From contig NZ_QKOB01000006.1 in NCBI RefSeq assembly GCF_003226535.1, positions 1 through 55,135 of the forward strand: a stretch of 55,135 bases of DNA. The letters run 5' to 3'. Numbering within the stretch: position 1 is the first letter of the stretch; each line of letters begins with the position of its first letter. Shown here in pieces: positions 44,459-52,740 of the stretch. The position numbers and the translations under genes are program-made. The stretch comes from Meiothermus sp. Pnk-1. Its GTDB lineage: Bacteria; Deinococcota; Deinococci; Deinococcales; Thermaceae. The notes beneath the pieces were generated by a model. It was not told the DNA's origin. It saw only the letters and a program-made list of their open reading frames with translations, and searched no databases.

Positions 44459-45182
44459 ACGGTGGTCAGCAAAAACCATGACAGCGGCACCCACCGACGC
44501 CGAACGACTACTGGAGCTGCTGCTCGAGCCCTGCTGCCCCATCTGCACCCTATCCCGCCAGGCCGTGCTGAGCTACCTTGACGAGCAACTGGTGCGCTCC
44601 GGTGTATCGGGCCTGCCCAGTCCCCAAGGGGATCGTCTGCCCGGTGTACGGGCTGTTGCCCGTCCCCAAGGGGATCGTCCTCGGCAGGCTTTCCCGATCC
44701 CAACAGAGTTGGCCACCGGGGTGCTGTGTAGCCGGCATTGGCGCAAGCTGGTTATGCTCGAGGTTCGGCGCGGGGCCAGAGTGCGGCTGAGTGAGGCGCT
44801 GCTGGGCGAACTTCTGGAGGGCGCCGACGCCCCGCGGCCCTGCCCGGCGTGTGAGGTGCAGCAGGCCGCTGCCAGGCACTACCTGGGGATGCTAAGCCGG
44901 CTACCCACCGAAACACTCGAGCTGGCCTTGCGACAGGGCGAGGGCTTCGTCTGTCTCAGGCATCTCGCGGCGCTACCCACAGGCCCCCTCAAGGGTTGGC
45001 TGCTCGAGCGCGTACACACCCTCACACTCGACCTACCTCGCTTTCAGCAGCGCTATGCTCGCCACCACGGTACTTACGCAGGTGAGCATGCCGCCGGGGA
45101 CATGTCTGCGAGTCCCAAGGAGGATCCGCAGGCGGCCCTGGCAGCCCTGGCGGCCCTGGAGGGAGAGGGTTGGCTAGCTTAG
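44451..45182 (+). CDS. Cysteine-rich DUF6062-like protein with CPxC/CxRH repeats
   Basis: 243 residues; ATG 44451 follows GAGGGAAG and overlaps hyfHI by 8 bp. Two internal repeats, each with CPxC then CxRH: Cys29/Cys32 with Cys93/His96, and Cys131/Cys134 with Cys168/His171. This pattern could bind Zn or an Fe-S cluster. It resembles DUF6062 (moderate confidence). As the last gene of the operon it may assemble or interact with the complex. Residues 50-78 come from repeat copy 6, inserted between the two halves of the first site. The 3' end overlaps smc by 9 bp. Confidence 0.72.
   Translation: MAERWSAKTMTAAPTDAERLLELLLEPCCPICTLSRQAVLSYLDEQLVRSGVSGLPSPQGDRLPGVRAVARPQGDRPRQAFPIPTELATGVLCSRHWRKLVMLEVRRGARVRLSEALLGELLEGADAPRPCPACEVQQAAARHYLGMLSRLPTETLELALRQGEGFVCLRHLAALPTGPLKGWLLERVHTLTLDLPRFQQRYARHHGTYAGEHAAGDMSASPKEDPQAALAALAALEGEGWLA
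44598..44682 (+). repeat. Modular hairpin repeat, copy 6 (inside the DUF6062-like gene)
   Basis: Two tandem module-B-like units, 44598-44639 and 44640-44682, each beginning CCGGTGTA, carrying a hairpin (CGGGC-CT-GCCCAG and ACGGGC-TGTT-GCCCGT) and ending GGGGATCGTC. In frame, between the CPxC and CxRH motifs of the first repeat. Confidence 0.9.
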
Positions 45183-48100
45183 AGCGGCCTCGCGGCGGAT
45201 GCTGTAGATTCGGCTCATCCCTCGTTCGCTGGTCACCCCGTAGAGTGCGTCACAGGCCTCCATGGTGCGCTTTTGGTGGGTGACGAGGACGAATTGGGTC
45301 TCCCCCTTGAAGCGCTGCAGGAACTCGGTGAAGCGCAGGATATTGGCCTCGTCGAGGGGGGCATCTACCTCATCCAACACCGCCACCGGCAATCCCCTCC
45401 CCTCTTCAGAGGCTTCCGATAGGGCGAAAAGAAAGGCCAAAGCCCCCATGGTGCGCTCGCCCATAGAGAGCAGGTTTAGGTCCACCGTGCGCTTTCCTGC
45501 AGGCCGCAGCACCAGGCGCAGTCCGCGGTAAGGAAGTAGCTCCAGCCGAGCTTCTGCTCCCAGCAAAGCTTCGGCGTACTCGGCAAACTTGTTCCGGAAA
45601 CGCCCGTAAGCCGCCTCGAGCCTTCCCTGGTACTCCCGCTCGACCGCTTTGAGCTCGGCCTCGAGCCTGCCCGCTACCTCCTCGGCCTCACGCAAAGCGG
45701 TCTGCAAGGCCTCGGCGCGATCCGCGAGGTCCCGCTGCTCGGCCTCGGCCAGGTGGTTGACCGCCCCCAGCGCCGCAAGGGCGGCCTCGGCCTCGGAGAG
45801 CTGGCGGGCCAAGGTGCGGGGGCTACCTTTGGGCAGCTCTCCCCCTACCGGAGGAAGCTCGGACCGCTCGGCCTGGAGGGCTTCCAGGGCGGCCTCGCGG
45901 CGGGCTTGGGTGATACGGGATTGCTCGAGCTCGGCCAAGAGCGCGTTGGTGCGGGCGAGCAGCCGGGACTCCTCATCGGCCAAGCTGCGGGTGGTCTGGC
46001 GGGCCTCGCGCAGGCGGGCCTCCAGCGCGGCGAGTCCCAGTTCCCCTTCTTTTGCGGCCAGTTCGGCTTCCTGAAGGGCGAGTTGAGCCATCCGGGCTTC
46101 GATCTGCTCACGCTCGAGGTCCAAGGAGGCTATCCGTTGCGCGGCTTCGCGGATTCGGGATTGCGCTTCCTGGTAGCGGGCCAGCTCCTCGCGGTAGTGC
46201 CGCCAGGCCATCTGGACTTCGCGGGCCTCCTGCAACCCCTGGCGCAGCGCCTCGCGCTCGCGGAGGAGGGCCTCCAGCCGGTCGCGGTTGGGCGGTTCTA
46301 CCGGCTCGGGGGCTTCGGGGGCCGCGACCTTGGGCAGCCGTTCGAGGTTGGCGCCGAGCGAGCGCAGCTCGGCCTGAAGGGTCTGTTCCCGTTGCCGGAG
46401 CATGGGGAGGTCGAGCCGTTTCAAGTCCTCGCGGAGGCGCCGGGTTTGCCGGGCCAGCTGGGCCAGCTCGGCCTCGAGCCGCTCGGCCTCCGCCCCTCCC
46501 TCGCGCACCCGGCGCCGCAGGGCCAGCATCTGCCCGCCTTTTTGCAGCTTCCCGCCGGTGAGGGCCCCGCTGGGCTCGAGGAGTTCGCCCTCCAGGGTGA
46601 CCATGCGCGGCGCGTCGGGGTGGCGTTTGGCGAGGGAAAGGGCGGCCTCGAGCGAGCTCAGGATCAGCGTCTCGCCGAACAGGGCGGGACCGACCTGGGG
46701 GTAGCCGCGCACTCCCACCAGCTCGCGCGCCAGGCCGAGCACTCCCGGCTCTTGGTCCCAGCCGCGGCGGGGCTTCGGGGCAGGCGGGAGCAGGGTCAGG
46801 GGCAAAAAGGTGGCCCGCCCCCCCTTCTGCTTGAGCATCTCGATGGCCTCTTGGGCGGCGTGATCGTCCGCCGTAAGCACCCACTGTAGCCTGGCCCCCA
46901 GCGCCACCTCGGCCGCACCCTCCAGCCCCGGGGGGACCTCGAGGAGGTCCGCCACTACCCCCAGGATGCCCTGGAGCCGGGCTTCTTTGACCCGCCGCGG
47001 ACCCTCACCGAGGTCGGCGCCGGAGCGCAGCAGGGCCTCGAGCCGCTCCACCTCGGCCCTGAGGGCCCGGGCCTCGGCGGTCAACCTTCCCTCCTGGCCC
47101 ACCAGCCGGTCCAGCTCGGCGCGCAGGGCTTTCTCCCGCGCTTCGGCCTGCTGGCGTTGCTGGGTCGCTTGGGCCAGGTCTTGGGAAAGCTGCTGGACGG
47201 TGGCCTCGAGCCGAAGCCGCTCGGCCTGGGCCTGGAGGAAAGCCTGTCGCTGGGCGTCATAGGTAGCTTGGGCCTTCAGGTAAGCCTCGTAGCGGGTTTG
47301 GGCCAAGCGCAGGGCAGCTTCGGCCTCTTGCCACTCAACCTCGACGGCCCGCAACCGCTCGGCCCCGGCCAGGCGCTCCTGAAGGCTCTCCTCGGGAATC
47401 GGGGGCGAGGCAGGCAGCGGCAAGGCCTCGAGCCGGGCCAGCTCGGCCTCGAGCCGGCTTTTCTCCCGCTCGAGCCGAGCCAAGAGGTCGGCCTGGTGGT
47501 TGCGCTCTTGGCGCAACAGCTTCCGCTCTCCGTTTAGGCTCTCGGCCTGGCGCACGGCGCGGGCGTGGTCCGCCTGGAGGGTCTCGAGAAGGGCTTGAAG
47601 CTGGGTTTTCCGCGCCTGCAACTGCGCCAGATGCTCCGTAAGGGTGCGCCGTTCGGCCTCGAGCCGGGCGATACGCTCCTCGGCCTGGTGGGCTTCCATG
47701 CGGGCTTCCTCGGCCTTGGCCTCGAGCAGGGCGTGGCGCAACAGGAGGATCTGCGCGCTCAGGGCCCGGGCTTGACGGGCGGCCTCGGCTTGGGTGGCTT
47801 TTTCCGACAGCGCGCCCTGCAAACGGGCATGCTCGGCTCGCAGGGTCTGCATCTCCTGCACCGCCAACTCGAGCCGCTCATGTGCGGCCTTGGCAGCCAG
47901 GGTCACCGCCTTGAGGCCGGCGGCCTCCTCGAGGTAACCCAGGAGCACCTCCGGGCCGGACTGGAGGATGGCCCCAACCTCGCCCTGCCCGATCACCGCG
48001 TAGCCGCCCCGCCCCAGCCCGGCTCCCGCCAAGGCCCGCTCCACCGCCCGTAAGGTGGAAGGTTTGTTTCCCAGCCGTACCTCGGCCTCTCCATCGCGAT

Positions 48101-48389
48101 CCAAACGGCGGCTTACGCTAAGCCGCTCGGAGCCGCGGGAAAGCTCGAGGACTACTTCGGCAAAGGGCATGGGGGCTCGGGCCTCCGAGCCGTGAAACAA
48201 AAGCGCTTGGGGCTCTTCGCTTCGCAGCTCACGGGCTCGAGCCCCCACCACCCAGCGTAAACCCTCCAGGATATTGCTCTTGCCCGACCCGTTGGGGCCG
48301 ACGATTCCGGTTACCCCGGGGCCGAACTCGAGCACCGTGCGTTCGCCAAAGGATTTGAATCCTTGCAGGATAAGGCGGTCAATCTTCAT
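45174..48389 (-). CDS. smc: Chromosome segregation protein SMC
   Basis: 1071 residues, somewhat shorter than the usual 1150-1190, so the coiled-coil arms are short. Walker A GPNGSGKSNILEGLRWV (near residue 33), long coiled coils from about 165 and to about 930, a hinge around 480-620 (RLQGILGVVADLLEVPPGLEGAAEVALG), signature LLSMGERTMGALAFLFAL and Walker B VAVLDEVDAPLDEANI. The signature has Met where most SMCs have the first Gly of LSGGE. ATP-driven loop extrusion and chromosome segregation. Overlaps the convergent DUF6062 gene by 9 bp. Confidence 0.95.
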   Translation of the reverse strand: MKIDRLILQGFKSFGERTVLEFGPGVTGIVGPNGSGKSNILEGLRWVVGARARELRSEEPQALLFHGSEARAPMPFAEVVLELSRGSERLSVSRRLDRDGEAEVRLGNKPSTLRAVERALAGAGLGRGGYAVIGQGEVGAILQSGPEVLLGYLEEAAGLKAVTLAAKAAHERLELAVQEMQTLRAEHARLQGALSEKATQAEAARQARALSAQILLLRHALLEAKAEEARMEAHQAEERIARLEAERRTLTEHLAQLQARKTQLQALLETLQADHARAVRQAESLNGERKLLRQERNHQADLLARLEREKSRLEAELARLEALPLPASPPIPEESLQERLAGAERLRAVEVEWQEAEAALRLAQTRYEAYLKAQATYDAQRQAFLQAQAERLRLEATVQQLSQDLAQATQQRQQAEAREKALRAELDRLVGQEGRLTAEARALRAEVERLEALLRSGADLGEGPRRVKEARLQGILGVVADLLEVPPGLEGAAEVALGARLQWVLTADDHAAQEAIEMLKQKGGRATFLPLTLLPPAPKPRRGWDQEPGVLGLARELVGVRGYPQVGPALFGETLILSSLEAALSLAKRHPDAPRMVTLEGELLEPSGALTGGKLQKGGQMLALRRRVREGGAEAERLEAELAQLARQTRRLREDLKRLDLPMLRQREQTLQAELRSLGANLERLPKVAAPEAPEPVEPPNRDRLEALLREREALRQGLQEAREVQMAWRHYREELARYQEAQSRIREAAQRIASLDLEREQIEARMAQLALQEAELAAKEGELGLAALEARLREARQTTRSLADEESRLLARTNALLAELEQSRITQARREAALEALQAERSELPPVGGELPKGSPRTLARQLSEAEAALAALGAVNHLAEAEQRDLADRAEALQTALREAEEVAGRLEAELKAVEREYQGRLEAAYGRFRNKFAEYAEALLGAEARLELLPYRGLRLVLRPAGKRTVDLNLLSMGERTMGALAFLFALSEASEEGRGLPVAVLDEVDAPLDEANILRFTEFLQRFKGETQFVLVTHQKRTMEACDALYGVTSERGMSRIYSIRREAALS

Positions 48390-48420
48390 TGAAGCAACAC
48401 CGGTCGGTATGTCGGCCGCG

Positions 48421-48957
48421 CTATGGCCTACGGATGGGCTCGAGAAGCGACAGATGTCCGAGGGAGTCTATCTCCTTGCCCGCGAGCAGGAAGCGCACCC
48501 CCTGCACGTCGGGGAAGTCGAGCAGGGTGTAGGCGATGCCGTATACCAGCATCACCTCACCGGTGGTACCCAACCCCAATCGGCCATAGGCCGCTGGGAG
48601 GTCCACGTAGGCCAGATTGTCCCGCAGAAAGACGGTGGGAACCGGTAATCCCGGGGGTACCACTGGGTTCGCTCCTTGGACCTGCGGCCCCTTGAGCAGC
48701 TCCGCCAGGGCCCGGTTGTGCGCTTCTTCGTCGGTTTCCATCTCCACCATGCGGGTCTCGACGAGGAATTTTTCTCCGCGGGGGTCGGCGAAGTACAGGT
48801 GTAGGGCCTTGGGGCCGGGCTTGGCCTTTTGCGCCTCCGAGGGAAGGTTGACCGCATTGTTGACGACGGTATTGCTGCTGGCCCAGAAAGCCCATAACCC
48901 CACCGCCAAGGCCAGGACCCCCAACAGGTTCCACAGGCTTAGCGCGCGGCGGATCAC
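48421..48957 (-). CDS. GerMN-domain protein
   Basis: 178 residues. One N-terminal membrane helix (about 8-28), then a GerMN domain (about 48-170) with LHLYFADPRGEKFLVETR, ALAELLKGP, LRDNLAYVDLPAAY and VYGIAYTLLDFPDVQGVRFLLAGK. GerMN proteins act at the cell envelope. The stop of the upstream amidase overlaps its start by 4 bp, so they are co-translated, which points to cell-wall remodelling here since this lineage does not sporulate. Confidence 0.85.
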   Translation of the reverse strand: MIRRALSLWNLLGVLALAVGLWAFWASSNTVVNNAVNLPSEAQKAKPGPKALHLYFADPRGEKFLVETRMVEMETDEEAHNRALAELLKGPQVQGANPVVPPGLPVPTVFLRDNLAYVDLPAAYGRLGLGTTGEVMLVYGIAYTLLDFPDVQGVRFLLAGKEIDSLGHLSLLEPIRRP

Positions 48958-50267
48958 GGATTGCCTCCCGGTTTGGGTTGGGAGCTAGGCGGGGGGTTGC
49001 TCCCGGGAGCGCTATTGGTCGGCTGGAGGCGGCCTAGGTATTTGAGGGTCGCGTTCGCCATCGCTTGGGCTAGTTGCTGCCGACCCTGGGGGGTGGAAAC
49101 GTTGTCGAAACCAAACTCGGCCAACACCGCAGCCCCGCCGCTTTGCGAGAGCACCAGGTAGTCCCCTTCCCCTTGGGCGCTCACCACTCCCACGGCGGAG
49201 ATCTCTTCGCTCAGCCGCCTGAGCAGATCCGCGCTCGAGCCCTCCGGGGAGACGTAGCCAAGGAGCAACCCCTTGCGCGGCTCGGGGGTACTGGGGAGGA
49301 GCTGGCGGCCTTTGCTGAGGAAGAGCAGCTTCCCCTGATTGGGGTTGGTATAGAGGTTCACCCGGTCACCCGGGGCCACGTGCAAGCTCAGCAGCACCTG
49401 GGCAAAAGCCCCGGCGTTGGCCCGGTTTTGCAGCGAGAGCGTCTGGTCCCCCTCCCGGGTCAGGCTCACCCGAAGGCCGCTGGAGGTCAGCAGGGCACGC
49501 AGGGTCTGGGCTAGGTTGAGGGTCAGGTCTTTCTCGCGAATCCCCGACTGGATAAAGCCTGAGTCCGTCCCGCCGTGGCCGGGGTCGATGACCACCAGGG
49601 GAACCCTCGAGCTCTTGGGGTTGCCCCGCTCCACCACCACCTGGCGGGGCAGGAAGTAAAGCCGCGCAGGTCCGCTGCCGGGAAGCCCGACCTCGAGGCC
49701 GTAGACCGCTGGGGCAGTCGTCACCCCTTCGGCTCCCCCCCCTGTCACCCCTACCAGCCCTACCCGGTCATCGCCTAAGAGCCGCGCCGGTACGTCGCGG
49801 TCGAGCTGCAAGGTGATTCGCTCCACCCCTTCGGACTGGGTCACTACAGCGCCGAGGAGGCGGGCCGGTTTGAGCCCTACCGCCACTCCGTCGTCTCGAA
49901 CTTCATAGGATAGGTCAAGGAGGCGGGCCAATCGGGGTAGCGGCACCCAGATCCCCCCCGAGCGCTGCCAGGCCCCTTCGCCCGCAACGGCCTGGGCTCC
50001 GCTGGGGTAGACGGTAAAACTCGCCACCCGACTGCCGACGCTCAAGCTGAGGCGCCCCCCCTCTTCCAGGTAGCCCAGCCCTAGGGCCTTGGCGAGCTGG
50101 GGAGCGGAGGCGTAAGGCACACCCGCGTCCGCGGGGTAAGCCACGTAACTTTGGAGGCTGCCCAGCATTAGCGGGCGCGTTTGCAGCGGCACCGGGGTCT
50201 GCGCCAGCCCAACGGCCAGACCCACCAACGCCCCCATCAGCCCCCATCTGGGAATACGCATTCGCAT
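48954..50267 (-). CDS. N-acetylmuramoyl-L-alanine amidase (Amidase_3)
   Basis: 437 residues from ATG 50267. A signal peptide (RWGLMGALVGLAVGLA) is followed by a copper-amine-oxidase-like N-terminal/AMIN-like region (about 25-215) and a C-terminal Amidase_3 domain. Zn ligands: VVIDPGHGGTDSG (His), the following Glu in REKD, SLHVA (His), with the catalytic Glu in VLAEFGF. Cleaves the amide bond between MurNAc and the stem peptide in peptidoglycan. A leaderless promoter (TTGACA 50301-50306, 19 bp, TAGGAT 50276-50281) ends 8 nt before the start. Confidence 0.88.
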   Translation of the reverse strand: MRMRIPRWGLMGALVGLAVGLAQTPVPLQTRPLMLGSLQSYVAYPADAGVPYASAPQLAKALGLGYLEEGGRLSLSVGSRVASFTVYPSGAQAVAGEGAWQRSGGIWVPLPRLARLLDLSYEVRDDGVAVGLKPARLLGAVVTQSEGVERITLQLDRDVPARLLGDDRVGLVGVTGGGAEGVTTAPAVYGLEVGLPGSGPARLYFLPRQVVVERGNPKSSRVPLVVIDPGHGGTDSGFIQSGIREKDLTLNLAQTLRALLTSSGLRVSLTREGDQTLSLQNRANAGAFAQVLLSLHVAPGDRVNLYTNPNQGKLLFLSKGRQLLPSTPEPRKGLLLGYVSPEGSSADLLRRLSEEISAVGVVSAQGEGDYLVLSQSGGAAVLAEFGFDNVSTPQGRQQLAQAMANATLKYLGRLQPTNSAPGSNPPPSSQPKPGGNP

Positions 50268-50275
50268 CGTTTGGT

Positions 50276-50306
50276 ATCCTACGGCAGGTTTGGGTGAGGC
50301 TGTCAA
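50276..50306 (-). promoter_or_regulatory. Promoter of the amidase-gerMN operon, leaderless type
   Basis: Minus strand TTGACA (50301-50306), 19-bp spacer, TAGGAT (50276-50281), ATG 8 nt later. The spacer is long. Overlaps the region just after smpB. Confidence 0.45.
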
Positions 50307-50312
50307 ACCGCC

Positions 50313-50744
50313 TTACCCATCTTCTAGAGCCCGCCGTACGGCTTGCTTTTTGTCCTCGGCTTTTTTCTGGTACGCCCGCTTACCCCGAGCTAGGCCCAGC
50401 AAGAGCTTAGCGTAGCCTCGGTCGTTGAAGTAGATTTTGAGGGGGACCAGGGTGAGCCCTTTTTGCTCCACCCTCGAGCGCAGCTTATCGAGTTCGTGGC
50501 GGTGCAGGAGCAGCTTGCGCAGCCGCCGCGGGTCGTGGTTGGTGTAAGAGCCCTTTTCGTAAGGGGCGATGTAGAGGTTCTCCAAGAAGAGTTCCCCCCC
50601 CACGAACCGGGCAAAGCTGCCGGTGAAGTCTACCTGCCCGGCCCGCAACGATTTGACCTCGGTCCCCTGCAGGGACAGGCCAGCCTCGTAGGTCTCGAGG
50701 ATTTCGTAATCATGCCGCGCGCGGCGGTTTTCCATGAAAGCCAT
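50313..50744 (-). CDS. smpB: tmRNA-binding protein SmpB
   Basis: 143 residues from ATG 50744 (MAFMENRRARHDYEILETYEAG), which matches the normal length and beginning of Thermus SmpB; ATGs at 50783 and 50852 would add unconserved residues. GTEVKSLRAGQVDFTGSFARF, IAPYEKGSYTNHDPRRLRKLLLH and KKAEDKKQAVRRALEDG are characteristic. Binds tmRNA and brings it to stalled ribosomes. The tmRNA gene is not in the window. Confidence 0.93.
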   Translation of the reverse strand: MAFMENRRARHDYEILETYEAGLSLQGTEVKSLRAGQVDFTGSFARFVGGELFLENLYIAPYEKGSYTNHDPRRLRKLLLHRHELDKLRSRVEQKGLTLVPLKIYFNDRGYAKLLLGLARGKRAYQKKAEDKKQAVRRALEDG

Positions 50745-50807
50745 AGCAGCGTCCGAACCCGGTTTCGGTCCGGCGTCGCCCATTGTAAGGCAAGCGTACG
50801 CGGATAA

Positions 50808-50840
50808 GTGATTTATTTCACGATACAAATAGCTCGTGAC
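50808..50840 (-). repeat. 33-bp conserved element, copy C
   Basis: Reverse orientation of copies A and B. On the plus strand it reads GTGATTTATTTCAC then GATAC and GCTCGTGAC. Lies between divergent smpB and aspS, centred about 65-70 bp before the expected aspS start site. Confidence 0.75.
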
Positions 50841-50856
50841 AAATATATCCACCTTC

Positions 50857-50884
50857 TTGAGCTTTGGCCGGCGAGGCTTAGACT
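50857..50884 (+). promoter_or_regulatory. aspS promoter, leaderless type
   Basis: TTGAGC (50857-50862), 16-bp spacer, TAGACT (50879-50884), ATG 7 nt later at 50892. No ribosome-binding site. Confidence 0.6.
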
Positions 50885-50891
50885 AAGCCTC

Positions 50892-52634
50892 ATGCGCCGT
50901 ACGCACTACTGTGGCCAAGTCGACGAACAGCTGGTAGGACAAAACGTAACCCTGGAGGGCTGGGTGAATCGGCGACGCGATCTGGGAGGGCTGATCTTCA
51001 TCGACCTGCGCGACCGCGAGGGCCTGGTTCAGGTGGTGGTGAGCCCGGATAGCCCAGCCTTCGCCGAGGCCGACCGGGTGCGAAACGAGTGGGTGGTGCG
51101 TGTACAGGGGGCAGTGCGAGAGCGGCCCGTAGAACAGATCAATCCCAAGCTCCACTCCGGCAAGGTGGAGGTAGTAGCCACATCCCTGGAGGTGCTCTCC
51201 GAGGCCCGCACCCTCCCCTTCCAGGTGGACGCCGGCTGGCGCGGGGAAGAAGAACAATACGTAAACGAGGAGGTGCGGCTTAGGAACCGGGTGGTAGATC
51301 TGCGGCGCAAGCGCCTGCACCAGAATCTACGGCTGCGCCACCGGGTGATCACGGCCATCTACCGCTTTCTCGACCAGGCCGGCTTCACCAACGTGGAGAC
51401 CCCTTACCTGACCCGCAGCACGCCCGAAGGAGCCCGCGACTTTTTGGTGCCTTCGCGGCTGGCCCCCGGCCACTTCTACGCCTTGCCGCAATCTCCCCAG
51501 CTTTTCAAGCAGATGCTGATGGTGGCGGGGTACGACCGGTACTTCCAGATCGCCCGTTGCTTCCGCGACGAAGATTTGCGCGCCGACCGCCAACCGGACT
51601 TCACCCAGCTGGATATGGAGATGTCCTTTGTGGAGCAGGAAGACATCCTCACGCTCAACGAACAGCTCGCCGCTTACGTGGTGAAGGAAGCGCTGGGGGT
51701 CGAACTCCCCCTCCCCTTCCCCCGCCTCACCTACCGGCAGGCGATGGATACCTACGGCTCGGACAAGCCCGAGGTGCGCTTCGGCCTCGAGCTCCAGGAG
51801 GTGACTGGGCTGTTTGCAGGGGGCGAGTTCCGCGCTTTCGCCGGGGTCGAGACGGTGAAGTGCCTGGTGGCCCCAACCCTGCTTTCCCGCCGGGAGATCG
51901 AAGCGCTGGAAGCGGTCGCCAAGTCCAAGGGGGCCGCCGGGCTGGCCTGGGCCAGGTTCGAGGGGGGTGGACTCAGCGGGGGTATCGCCAAATTCATCCC
52001 CGCCGCCCTGCTCGAGCAGGTCCGGGTGGCAGAGGGCCAGACCCTGCTCTTCGTGGCCGGCCCCTGGCGCAAGGCGGTGGAGGGCCTGGGGGCCGTGCGG
52101 CTGGAGTTGGGCCGGAGGCTAGGCCTGATCAGGCCGGGGTACCGCTTTTTGTGGGTGGTGGACTTTCCCCTGTTGGAATGGGACGAAGAGGGGGGGCGCT
52201 GGACCTATATGCACCACCCCTTCACCAGCCCTAATCTGGACGATCTGCCGTTATTGGAAAGCGACCCCGGTAAGGTGCGGGCCTATGCCTACGACCTGGT
52301 GTTCAACGGCCTCGAGGTCGGGGGTGGCTCGATCCGCATCCACCGCCGCGATCTGCAGGAACGGATGTTTGCGCTTTTGGGCATCAGCCCGGCGGAAGCC
52401 CAGGAGAAGTTCGGGTTTTTGCTCGAGGCCCTTTCCTACGGAGCCCCGCCGCACGGCGGGATCGCCTGGGGGCTGGACCGTTTCATCGCTACCCTGGCGG
52501 GGGAGGAATCCATCCGCGAAGTGATCGCCTTCCCTAAAAACAAGGAAGGCCGCGAAACCCTCACCGGAGCTCCCAGCCGGGTCAGTGCGGCACAGCTCAC
52601 CGAGTTGGGCATCGCGCTCGGACACACGGAGTAG
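50892..52634 (+). CDS. aspS: Aspartyl-tRNA synthetase
   Basis: 580 residues, bacterial-type class II enzyme. Start ATG 50892 ([17 protein letters not shown]) is placed 7 nt after the -10 box; the in-frame ATG at 50808 lies in the 33-bp element. N-terminal OB-fold anticodon domain, motif 2 ([29 protein letters not shown]), the bacterial GAD insertion (about 290-415), and motif 3 ([16 protein letters not shown]). Charges tRNA-Asp; the bacterial GAD domain suggests the discriminating form, although Thermaceae can also have an archaeal-type second copy. Confidence 0.97.
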   Translation: MRRTHYCGQVDEQLVGQNVTLEGWVNRRRDLGGLIFIDLRDREGLVQVVVSPDSPAFAEADRVRNEWVVRVQGAVRERPVEQINPKLHSGKVEVVATSLEVLSEARTLPFQVDAGWRGEEEQYVNEEVRLRNRVVDLRRKRLHQNLRLRHRVITAIYRFLDQAGFTNVETPYLTRSTPEGARDFLVPSRLAPGHFYALPQSPQLFKQMLMVAGYDRYFQIARCFRDEDLRADRQPDFTQLDMEMSFVEQEDILTLNEQLAAYVVKEALGVELPLPFPRLTYRQAMDTYGSDKPEVRFGLELQEVTGLFAGGEFRAFAGVETVKCLVAPTLLSRREIEALEAVAKSKGAAGLAWARFEGGGLSGGIAKFIPAALLEQVRVAEGQTLLFVAGPWRKAVEGLGAVRLELGRRLGLIRPGYRFLWVVDFPLLEWDEEGGRWTYMHHPFTSPNLDDLPLLESDPGKVRAYAYDLVFNGLEVGGGSIRIHRRDLQERMFALLGISPAEAQEKFGFLLEALSYGAPPHGGIAWGLDRFIATLAGEESIREVIAFPKNKEGRETLTGAPSRVSAAQLTELGIALGHTE

Positions 52635-52740
52635 GCTTAAGCTATGTTCTCACTTCGCCTTGAGTTGCACAGCGGCGGGCATTTGGCCGCTAAAGCGTTC
52701 GGCATCGGGCGTCTTGCCTCCCGTACCCGGCAGGTCGGCC

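Noticed and set aside
39208-44682. CRISPR array or ordinary tandem repeat
   Set aside because: Units are not regularly spaced, lie inside coding frames, occur in both orientations and there are no cas genes.
46052-46889. Several long open frames on both strands within smc and the chemosensory genes
   Set aside because: High GC creates long shadow frames; they lack domains and have Arg/Pro/Ala-biased composition.
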